Positions 35,536-45,671 of a stretch of 64,000 nt of DNA are shown here, one piece after another; position 1 is the stretch's first letter, and the number at the start of each line of letters is the position of its first letter. The position numbers and the translations under genes are program-made. The notes under the pieces are model-generated. The model was not told the origin of the DNA and did not search any database. It saw only the letters and a program-made list of their open reading frames with translations. Source of the stretch: Marisa cornuarietis (Eukaryota > Mollusca > Gastropoda > Architaenioglossa > Ampullariidae); contig SMMW01000592.1 of the NCBI GenBank assembly GCA_004794655.1, positions 1,488,001 through 1,552,000 of the forward strand. The letters are read 5' to 3'.

Positions 35536-35825
35536 TTACTCATCGTCCATCACTCCTGCTTCTGTACGAACGTGAAAGCAACAAGCAAACGTTTCCATAG
35601 GGTTCAGTTCATCATCCAGAAATATCCTGTCACAAAGTATCTCCAGAGAGCTTGAATAAGTAGATTTGCTAAGATACTGTTCTTCACGCTTGTGTGTTTC
35701 AGAGGGCCTTCCGTGACAATTTTCTCCACAGGAAATGAAGAAGGACAGACAATTCAGTTGAGCTGCCACAGCCAGAAAAAAAGTTTTTTCTTTTACGTCG
35801 AAGACTCTGGTCTTCTGGATTATCT
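35536..35825 (-). other. Exon-like ORF, right copy (95 codons open)
   Basis: On the minus strand a TTTGTCACTGGCTCAG acceptor is followed by an open frame EIIQKTRVFDVKEKTFFLAV..., ISCGENCHGRPSETHKREEQ, RIFLDDELNPMETF, ending GVMDDE-stop. The left copy has one in-frame TAG. The acidic C-terminus is the only notable trait. Family unknown; possible terminal exon of the NEMP-like pseudogene, but there is no sequence support for that. Confidence 0.3.
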
Positions 35826-36169
35826 CCTGAGCCAGTGACAAAGAATGTCTCGCACCATATGAAAAGGAATAAAAATTGAAAAAAATTGTTTAAAATGTTT
35901 TCTTGGATATTCGTGTGAGGTCTTACCATTACGGGTGACGAGAGGCTGAAAATTCTACTTATTTGTTTTTCTAAGTATGTTGATATATTAATCAGAATGG
36001 TTTCTTTGCAGTCACGTTTTGCTCAGCTCAAAATAAAATTAAGTTATTTTATGCATTACTACCGTTATCAAAGTGATCTTGTTAAATGGACCAAACGCTT
36101 GTGATTTTAAGTGACGAACTCAGCATATTATTAACAGTTTTAACCGTAATTTTATGTTTGTCTTTCTTT

Positions 36170-36640
36170 ATTTATGTTCATATGGTTTGTAAGATATGAT
36201 TGTCAAAGCTTTGGTGCCAGACCTGTTGCCAGACCTCCAGACACAAATAAAGGAGAAAAAAGAGTCGTTTTGCAAGTTATTTCGGTTAGTTTGTCCGAAA
36301 AGGTTTTAAAGTATCGAAAAGAACTTCTCACATTTACTGTCTTATCATGCAGTCTCTGCTATTTACATTTCTTATGAATTTACTCCAAAGATACGACTAT
36401 TTAAATGAAATCGACAAATATTTCAAAATCATCGAAATCTAAAAGTAAGTATTACAAATGAAGATTTATAGAGATTCCGGGTAAATGCACAGGTGTTAGT
36501 GATTAAGTGCGACCGTGAAAGAGAATACAGTTGTGGTGTTACTCGGCATTTAAATATAATTTAATCATCTCTAAACAGGAAATAAATGTATATTCTGAAG
36601 AGTACATATGTTTCCAAGAATTTATCTTATGTTTCTATAT
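36170..36640 (+). repeat. Right-arm copy of the 5.8-kb segment
   Basis: Matches 5,815-6,335 directly and 14,635-15,095 inverted. Anchors include GCCAGACCTGTTGCCAGA, AATAAAGGAG and CACAGGTGTTAGTGATTAAG. Confidence 0.7.
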
Positions 36641-36645
36641 TGTGT

Positions 36646-37935
36646 CAGCGACCGTTGCAAAACGTCAGCTGGTGGTATACACTACATTGACAGTTCGCCG
36701 CTCAATCTAGAGTACAGCTTAGGTGTGCTCACTTCCCACTGTAAGCAGGCTTTCAATTTCTACCCTTCGAACTCCAAAGAGTTCAAAACACAGCCGCCAG
36801 GATTGTCACCCGTGCCAAGTCGTCCACTGAGCACATCACCCTTATCCTACAGAGCCTTCACTGGCTTCCAGAGAACAAGCGCATTGACCACAAAGTGCTT
36901 TCGATTGCTCAGTCCTGCATGTTCAAAGTGCTCCTGACTATTTGCAAGAGGTAGTTCCTCCTTACCAGCCGTCACGTGGCCTGCGCTCTGGCTCCCAGTC
37001 ACTCTTCTGTCTCCCTGCAGTGGAAGACACAAACAAGAAGTGCACTGGAGCCAGGGCCTTCAAAAACGCGGCACCTAAACTGTGGAATGCTCTGCCATCG
37101 TCACTCTCCACCATCACCTTAGCAACTACGTTTCGGAAAAGACTGAAGACTCATTTGTTTACTTAAGACAGACTTAAACAACCTAGCACCATTTCTGTCT
37201 TTATTATTTTTTAATTTTCTTGTTGTTTATTTTTTTTTCTTCTCTTCGGTTGTTTTTTTTTTTTTTTGCTGTGCAATGAGCATTCTTTTGAATGGATACC
37301 TGCTCAATCTGGAGTACAGCTTACTTCCCAATGCAAGCAGGCTTACAGTCTCTAACATCCGGTATATATATATATCAGCGTCCGTTATAATCGTCTGCTA
37401 ATGGAGTGCAGGTCAGTCTACACTGACAGATTGCCGCTGAATGCCAGGGAAACGTCATGCCCGCTAACTTAGTTCCCCGTCCACAGGTCTTGACCAATCC
37501 ATGCTAAGCAGCTGGGTCACCCAGGTGATCGCCTAGTGACACTAGCTATGGCTACGTGGGATCCACGCCGATCAAATACATTAATTTACTTAGCAGAGTA
37601 ATCGGCGTGGATTCTCACCTGCTTTAGACCGTGCCGGGTACGGCTACACCACACCATGACGACTTACTCCAAAAACTAATCCTTCGTAACTGAGAAGTCT
37701 TCCATTCTTAGTTGCGTCATGGTGTGATGTAATATTTAGGTCTGCGTCACACGGTCACGTTGCTACTCAAGAACGCGCCGCCGTTCCAACTAAGTGTTTG
37801 AACAATTAATAAAATAAACAATAATAATATTAATAATATAATGATAATAAATGAGTTTGAGCCGCCAAACGTTACATTCACAAACGCGGGCCCAGGTACA
37901 TCAGACCCCCCGTCCCCCCCCCTCTCATCAGGCCT
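36646..37935 (+). mobile_element. LINE-containing insertion (right arm only)
   Basis: About 1.29 kb with no left-arm counterpart (left flanks meet near 14,620). It contains a LINE C-terminal relic (36,775-37,166) reading ARIVTRAKSSTEHITLILQS, LHWLPENKRIDHKVLSIAQS and, in a shifted frame, RAFKNAAPKLWNALPSSL, with poly-T near 37,250. The start motif CAGCG.CCGTT recurs at 37,376, so part is internally repeated. Two hairpins (37,559-37,726) lie in its 3' half. No clear target duplication. Confidence 0.6.
37559..37726. repeat. Two adjacent hairpins
   Basis: The first has arms 37,559-37,572 (GGATCCACGCCGAT) and 37,601-37,614, 13 of 14 paired with a 28-nt loop. The second has arms 37,650-37,661 (CACACCATGACG) and 37,715-37,726, 12 of 12 paired with a 53-nt loop. 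Neither has a poly-T tail typical of bacterial terminators. They are probably foldback elements. Confidence 0.75.
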
Positions 37936-38126
37936 GTGAACAATTCAATCAACAAAGGCTTTAAATGATGTAGTGACAACTTGTATTAACCAGTCTAGTC
38001 ATTCATGCAAAAGGTTGACTGGTTTTATAAAAGAGAATCAATCACGTAGAACACAGCAGAAATTATGTAAAGTGGGATGTGCTCTTAAAGTACTAGTACA
38101 GAGTTATATAATGAAGTGAGAAATAC

Positions 38127-38755
38127 CTGCTCCAAGACGGACCAAAGAAACAAAAATAAGGATGCCATAAATGACAGAACACATGTACGTCGGTTCTGGA
38201 TCTGAAACCGACCGGTAGACATTGTCAGGGAGACACATGAATGTACAGGTAAAAAGAGTACACGCCTTCTGATATCAAAACATGTAATAAACTCTAAGAA
38301 TTGCATTAGTACTGTTGTCTAAGAAGTGCACTGACAGAAAAAAACATGCAACCCTTTCAATTGAGAAAACTTGATAAGTTTAAGCTAGCCAATTCCTTAA
38401 TTTTCGTTTTCACCAATACTTTTCTCCTCCAGAAGCTTCCAACTTGAGCTTGTATTACAGACTTTCTAATAAATGGCTAAAGCTGCTTATATTAGCATTA
38501 TGGCCAGATAAACGTAAAATATAAGAGCTTCACTTGTCACATGGAAGTTTACCACATATGATTCCGTAGACATAAAGCCAGTGCAGCTGTATCTGAAAGG
38601 GGAGAACTGATATTCCTCTTGTGAGAAATGGAAATGAAAAGTTTTCCCCATATATCCCAAGGTAGAAAACGTTTGTAAAACATCAGATTCGTTGTTTCCA
38701 TAGTAACTTGCGAGGTCACGAGGGGGCACATCCTTGTCAAGCCTGTCACTTGCAG
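38127..38755 (-). pseudogene. NEMP1-like pseudogene exons 3-4 (right arm)
   Basis: Exon 3 (38,755-38,534) appears identical to the left copy over about 280 bp including flank, with the same one-base loss relative to NEMP1. Exon 4 (38,201-38,127) is 75 nt because two extra A residues break the frame (73 nt in the left arm and in NEMP1). Exons 1-2 are absent from this arm. It has the same strand as NEMP1 7 kb away, consistent with an old tandem partial copy. Confidence 0.8.
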
Positions 38756-40132
38756 CTGAAAACAACAAATAGAAAGTTTTAACACAGACTCGGCACCTCT
38801 CGTTTTGGGCAATTTACTTCTGAAAATTGTTATTACGTTCTTACGTTCATTGGCTTTATGACCATAAAACGTAATGAAAGAAAAAAAGTTAGAAACAAAA
38901 CACATGGCACTAACAATTATAGACGGCAGGTTTAAAACAAATGTGTCATTCGAGTGGCATGCGACTCCATTAACCTTATCTGCCTAGTCGAGATTGTGTT
39001 CCCCCCTCCCCCCAAAAAGCACCCCAACCCGGTTGCTGACTACCAAAGTTTGACCTTAACTGAGCGTTTTCTCTGCTCAATAATTCTGCCTAAAAAAAAA
39101 CCTTACCCTAACCTTAACTTGAGCTCCTTATGCCCACTTGTGGAGTTAACAAGTTAAAACATACACGCATGCGTACGCTAGCAACGCCTCACCCCATCCC
39201 TCATGAACTTTGAGGCATGGTGCTTAGTATGCGGTGTTTGGTGTCTAAACGGGCAATAGCATACCGTGTGAACATTCTACACCCTTCTGATGGTCGTCGA
39301 CTAACAAGACTGTACAACCCAAAAATAACGAAGCGGTGGGCTATCGTCAGTATAATTCAGAGGTTTTCAAACTTTTCCAGACGAGTACCACTTTCGAAAA
39401 TTCAAACTGACAGAGCTCCACCTACCAACCCTAGCACTTGCGAAACATACTAGTCTAGGACTTAGTCTTAGGTTCACCGATATTCATAACATGATTTCGT
39501 AAGTAGTTAGTTAATTGTTAATATATCATGATATAAATGATCTTTCATTAAACATATATATTATCCATCTTGTTATGTGTATGAATATGTAATTGTCTCC
39601 GCGTTTGACAAACTTTTAACTGCTGGTGACCCGGCGGTCACAACACCCACAGACCTCAAGCACCTACCCGCGGATAAACGGAGTAAATATGGAGAGTGCT
39701 GTCAATCAGGATTACAAGGGTCTGGCTCCCGCTTAATGGCTTAATATCCTGACGCTAAGACATTCCTGCCTTTGCTCCACCCGCAGCAATGACAGCGAAC
39801 ATACAGCCCTCGTAAAATATAGATACGCATTCTTTTATATTGGCGCATGGTGCAAGCGTACCACCCGTCATACCTTCGCGTACCACTGGTACGCGTACCA
39901 GTAAGGAAAACCTCTGGTATAATTGAAACTTAGGGCTTCAACTCTCATATCCATTCTTCCATCATAAAAGTCTACACCAAAACCTTAACCCTGCTCCAAA
40001 TTTTAAAACCCAAACCCCAAAGATATCTGAAATTTTATATGTCGAGCACACCCACCCACACGAGCTCTCCAGAACAAAAACGCGTGTATACCACACACAC
40101 ACACACACACACAAGATTCACTTAAAGTACAG

Positions 40133-41463
40133 TGTCACGAACCGGCTGGTTCAAGGCCAGAGCAAAATGGTCGAGTTCTAAATTTAAGTAAAAGTAGGAC
40201 CTTCAGCAATACTAAGCGGTGAGGGAACAATAGAGTTAAGTGTGTTTTTACAACCGTTGGTCGACCGCTAGTATCAGTAGGGCCTGGGAACTGGCCGGTT
40301 AGGCAAGAACGGACCCTAGTATCGCCTAGGGGGTAGACCGCTAATTGAGAGCCCAGCGCACCTAGCCTGGACAATGGCGGTTGTTTTCCTTGCAGTAGAC
40401 GGGCCGTCTGTGACGAGCGAAGAAGGCAGACGATGGGGCGCGGTAAAGTGGTTATTAGGCAAGGGTTATGATAGGTTATGTAGTGACCAGCGAGAGTGTA
40501 TGGCAGACCACGTGGGTAACCTGTAGACCGATGCACGATTGGCTAGTAAAGAAGCGCGTGTGTCGCGAGGAAATGCGAGAGTGCAAGAGCCAATGGGAAG
40601 CCTCTGACACACCTGACCACGTGGACTCTGAGAAGAGACAAGGAAAGAGGCTTTTTCGCTCCAACCCTCGAAGGAGGTAGATGTGTGTACCGCCAGGTGG
40701 GTGCCGGGTACAAGAGATCGGCGTTGGTCCATCTCTATCTACAGTGGCCTGTATTTCCACCAGCTAGTACCACTCGGGTCTAGTGGTGTGATAATAAGGT
40801 CACGAAGACAGCCTGACAGGGAGAGGAAGAACGCCCGCTCTGAGTCAAGAGCGTATGCAGCCGCGTGAGTGAAGGCGACGGGTCTCAAGAGACGGAACTA
40901 CACCTGTCGTACGTTCCAGAGGTCTGGGGACAGGGTTCCCGGGGAATCAGGCCAAAGAGGCAGCCAGAGCCACGGCGGAAGAGGGCGACACAAGTCGTCA
41001 AGAATACAGCGTGTGTTCAGTGGACCATCCCAGTGTGAAGGGCTGAAGCAGTTCAAGAAGTGGTTTCCAGGACTGGTGGTCAGAGAACGGACTACGGGTC
41101 CGTGTCGTATGTATTTTAAGTGTAAACATCTGATGTTGTTTGTGTATGAGCGGGAGTAACAACTCTCAACAGATCTTTGTACCTATATGGAATGTCACTA
41201 TATTATCCTATGATCTTTTAGTGTGCTCAATCTGATTTTACTTTGTGTGTAATTATAATTTTATATGGTTTCCAACCTTGTCTGTTGGTTGTGTGTGCAC
41301 ACGTGGGAAAACGTAGTTGTAATACGTAAGCGTGTGGAAAGTGCGAACCACGGGTGATTTGGTGTGAGGGGCTTACAGTGGGTACAGCGAGCCAGCAGAG
41401 AGTCCCATCCCCCTCGGGCTGGTTAGCCCAGATCCTCTTATCCGTGGTAATTAATTCGTCACA
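40133..41463 (+). mobile_element. Solo LTR-like element, 1,331 bp (right arm only)
   Basis: It begins TGTCACGAACCGGCTGG and ends AATTCGTCACA. TACAG flanks it at 40,128-40,132 and 41,464-41,468. The left arm has the empty site with a single copy (CTGTA on plus, within 11,123-11,145). The TG...CA ends, 5-bp duplication and lack of coding capacity fit a solo LTR. The 9-bp imperfect inverted ends (TGTCACGAA/TGTGACGAA) would also allow a TIR element. No second LTR or internal region was found. Confidence 0.72.
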
Positions 41464-42720
41464 TACAGTTCGCACTGAAAACCACTCGCTTTATCCATTA
41501 CATTATGACATCCTCCACAAATGCAGTCACCAGTTAAAGTACTGATTTTTTATGGACACCATGACAGGACACATTTAGAAGCGATGTGCACATGCGTGTC
41601 AGAAGTCTTAACCCCGTTCAGCTTGGCTTGGCACTGTTGATAAAAAAAATATCTTCCTAGGCTCGTATTAATGAAGCACGTTTACCCAGCCTGCTAGTCT
41701 GTTACCCTGTTACCCAGAGCTAGGTAGATCGGCTAAATTCTGTCTTCGTTGACTCGTAGGTCTTTCAGTTGGTGTCACCATCCGATAACTGTCACTTACG
41801 TAGGATAAATATGGCGGAGAACGTCCTCCCTCCACCCATCCATGGAGGACCGGTTTGGGCAATGTGTTATGTCGAGCGACATGCCAGAACCAACCCAGCT
41901 TCCGCCTCTTGACTGTGGCGAGCAGAGATTCTTGGGGACCGGTAAGGATGTGATCAGACTTCGTTTCACTTGCGTTACCTGTAGGAAGTATGAAGGCACT
42001 TCATCTCGAATACCTGGATATTTCTATCCGAGTCAGTTAGCAGAGCCCAAGTTTCGCTGCTGCACTGCAAAATGGGAGCGACGAGGGGCTTGTATTTGTT
42101 TTTGAAGTTGATACTCCTGCTGGCTCATATCTTGTTCAGGCTCTTTGTTGCTGCCGTTGATGCTGTGATTCTTTAACGAATGTCCGTTCCACAACTGTCA
42201 TCCTTTGAGAGCGTCGCTCCCAGGTACTTGTAACTGCACCAAGATTCACGCCATTCAGCTGGATCTCTGCCTTTTCCTGCCCGACAGTGTTTACCATTGT
42301 TTTACTTTAATCCGTGCTGACGTCCATGCCTCATGCACTTGCACTGGTCGCGAGGCTATCCCTGAGAGCCTCCAACTCTCCATTGCTGCCTCCCATCAGA
42401 TCGATGTCGTTAGCAAAGCGCAAGTTGCTTACTGGTCTTCATCCAATAGACACGGAGGTGTGATATTCATGTAGCGTATTTCGCGTGATTCTCTCCAGAT
42501 AGATATTGAACAGCACCGGGGATAACAGACACCCTTGGTGGACACCCACTGTTGTAGGAAAACGTGCTCCCAATTTGGCGCTGAGCAGAGCTCCCAGAAT
42601 TGTGACTGGATGATTCGGACTATGCCCTCTTTCATGTTGAATTTTCGGATCACGTGCCACAACCCTTCGTACCACCCTCTGTCAAAAACCTCGTGAGGTC
42701 AATAAAGTTGTAGTTCACGA

Positions 42721-42964
42721 GTTACACAACACATTTCTAATTTTAACACTTTTAGGCCTTAAATCTTTTTAGATAGTCAGTTTAAAGTGCACACCACAAT
42801 TTTAGAATTTTTTAAAGTGAAACTGCTTTAAGTGATATAAAGTTGTTTTAAGTCTGTCAGTACAATTTTTTATTTTCTTGTGTAATGCATATAAAAGGCA
42901 CAGAAGAGATTTTGCTTCTTTAGAACAGTGTTAAGGTTTAGAAACATGTTGTGCAACTGGCCCC
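42721..42964 (-). mobile_element. MITE, second copy
   Basis: Its right end TAGAAACATGTTGTGCAACT..GGCCCC and left end GTTACACAACACATTTCTAA match the MITE at 16,785-17,047 in reverse orientation. The interior also aligns, for example AGTTTAAAGTGCACACCACAA. It lies inside the LINE, directly beside a SINE. Confidence 0.75.
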
Positions 42965-43165
42965 AGACCTGTAGCTGTTTTACGATCGGGAGGGGGTTGG
43001 GGAATTGGTGTTTTACGCCGAGTCAGCAACCAATGCCATATCACGGCAAGGCTGCTTGGGTATAAACAGATGCGAAAGATCGTGCCCGAGACGAGAGCTG
43101 AACACTGGACACTCAACCTTCACTGTTTTGGTGACAGGCGCTAACCGTTGCGCCACCGGACCGCC
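42965..43165 (-). repeat. tRNA-derived SINE
   Basis: The minus strand begins GGCGGTCCGGTGGCGCAACG (A-box region), followed about 55 bp on by a B-box-like GTGTTCAGCTC. It then shares a body and 3' end (CGGCGTAAAACACCAATTCC) with the copy at 63,073-63,240. Length is about 200 bp. Confidence 0.7.
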
Positions 43166-43361
43166 TTTTTCGATCAGGACGCAATTGTTGATTTGCTTAA
43201 TAGTGCTTCTACCGGCCCGGAATCCGGCCAGCTCTGCGATTAGCTCCTGCGCTACCGCAACACAGAGAAGTCGAACGGCCGAAACAACGAAGAATAGCCT
43301 CAATCTCAATATTATAAAAAAAAAAAAAAAAAAAGAACGCATGCGCACTGACACCCTTCTT

Positions 43362-43550
43362 GGGAAATTCCCGCTATTCGATGCCTACTCGCTTCCTATT
43401 CGAGGACATAGGCAGTTTTTATGGGTGAAATTGCCTCAAGTCGGGTAAGTAACCGGTTAGTAAATTTAACCTGACTGGTAAACTAATTCCTGATTCACGA
43501 TCCACTGAGTACGCGAAGTTACCTAACTGACCGGCATAGCGGGAATTCCC
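43362..43550. repeat. Short foldback element
   Basis: GGGAAATTCCCGCTAT at 43,362 is mirrored by ATAGCGGGAATTCCC at 43,536-43,550, 15 of 16 paired, enclosing about 160 bp. A poly(A) tract (43,316-43,334) lies just outside. MITE-like; no target duplication verified. Confidence 0.5.
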
Positions 43551-45671
43551 GGAAAAAAAAGGTTCCACACCGGTTGTGGTTCGGTCAAAGGAGATGAGAG
43601 AAAACTAAAACGAGAAATATTTAAAACAACGAAGAAAGCAAGCAAGAAGCAACGGGCATTCAAGTTTATTCATTTTGACTAAAAGAAATTTCTCGAGTTG
43701 TATTAGACGACAAAACATTAATTTCATTATTATTAGCTTTTGTTATTAAATAACAATATGAAAAAAACCTAACTGCACCACGTTGATTACAATATTCCGT
43801 TTCATTTTTTATAGCTTTTGCTACTCACATCATCTATTAAATAAACATGTGTATCAACCAGTTCTTTATCATTATACTGTCGTTTATTTGTATGGTCTAG
43901 AAAAAATGTGTTGAGCTAAATCAAGTACAACCTCTAATTATATTTACCATAGATTGGAGAAAGTAATCGGATGGGGAGGACTACAATACCGCCTGGTGAA
44001 ACGATTTGGACGCCATGAACACAGGGTTTTGGCCGCTACCACCAGTTAGTCGATATATCCAGCTTGGGTAAGCTAATAGGGTCGATAAACATGCCCCATG
44101 GACATGAAATATGAGCCCTACCTAAATTAGGGCAATTTTTGTAATTTGACGATGTCCTTGAATACGAACCCTGAGAAGGAACTGAGTTAACAGCTACATA
44201 ATCTAAACTCGTTATTTCAGCTGGAGGACATTTGTAGAACTAGGACTAATGCAAAAATGACAGATTGTGTACAAGAACGAGTTGCTTTATACTTTTTCAA
44301 AAATGTTATGTTGAACTATTATTTTATGAATTAGCAGGCAACTCTCTGGCACAATAAAATAAAGAACATTCACCTCAAAAGGGATCTTTTTTTCTCTAAT
44401 ATCCAAATTTATGAAGTTCACAATTAGAACACAGTTATTTCAGTTTCTTACATTCTCCAATTCTGCTAGCAATACACAGTCAACTAAAAAAATATGGTAC
44501 TACAAAAGGTAAACAGAAAGAACTTTTGATTAAAACCTTGTCCGAATTCAAGCACTTTTAATACTGTATGGTATCTTCAACCTGACATGACAAATATACA
44601 CTGCAAAAGCATGGTGGATCAGAATGTCTGAGAGTACTGTTCATGAAAATGCAATGATCAAGTTTCTCAAAATAATAATAGATAATTGCGTAAAAAGAAA
44701 AAAGAAAAATGAATGGGGATAAATGAGTATCTACACGATATGTAGCATCATTAGAATGTAAACATGCATAAAATATAGATCCTGAATAAGAACTGCACTG
44801 TAAAAGACCAAATGCTTTCGACATAATTTTTAAAGATGGGCATACACATGGACATGGTAAGTGCACAAATACATAGATGCTTGTTTAGATGCCCTTACAC
44901 ACTAAATGCATATTGTATGCTTCTGTCTGATGAAAAACATGAGACAAAAAAAGCCACAGAAAGAGATAGCACAAGTCGATACCACATTAGCATATTACAC
45001 CATCTGAAAAGACAGTCCTCTAAGGGTGTGAACAGTCTGAAAGAAAACTGTGAAAGCAGATAAAAAAAAAAGGTCTCTTTCAGGTACTTGTTTGTTTCAC
45101 CCTTATCTATAAGCAGTTTGAAGTGTTGAATGAAGACACAAATACACAACCCACCTCCTGGAATATATGCTGTAAATGGTCAGCTTTTTTTCTATTCACA
45201 AACATTCAAATTGATATGATCATGGTCATTTGTAAATTATTTACTGACAAGGAATTGAAAACAAGGTATTTTATTCTAGGTAATCTACTTCTTAAGACCA
45301 ATATTCCCAAACTACTTCACCCGATCCAGTTCTCCCACCCACCCACATTTCATTTAAGAATTAACATTGGGAGGAGTAGAAAAGAAAAAGATTACAAGCT
45401 GCTTCTCTTACAATTAATGAAATGGAACAGAAAAAAAGTATTTTGGAAATCTACTTTTGAGGGGAAATATTCTAAAACTACTTTGCCTGAATGAGTGATG
45501 GCCCCTGTCTTCATTAAATGAGGAGGTAGGGAATGGAGTAAAAAAAAAAAAAATCTGCATGAGGATACTCTGCTTATTAAGGCCAAAGTTTCAGCACTTT
45601 ACCAATGCAATTATAGTACATGAAAAATGATGGTATGTAGCAACTATCAATGGATGGAATACTATGCAATG
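43551..45671. other. Downstream of NEMP1, probably includes its 3' UTR
   Basis: AT-rich sequence without recognised coding content. Minus-strand AATAAA-type signals occur (for example near 45,270), but I cannot choose the true cleavage site. Confidence 0.4.

Larger units (their letters stand above)
41797..43256 (-). pseudogene. RTE-like LINE ORF2 relic interrupted by a MITE and a SINE
   Basis: Minus-strand blocks in order: ELIAELAGFRAGRSTIKQIN (43,256-43,171); then after the insertions LWHVIRKFNMKEGIV; PTTVGVHQGCLLSPVLFNIY; ISNLRFANDI-like; and the end block matching the left arm (VKRRKLGWFW-like, PVLQGWMEGG). These are RT domains and the C-terminal tail of an RTE-like LINE. Many frameshifts are present. 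Only the part 3' of 42,078 belongs to the palindrome. Confidence 0.75.
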
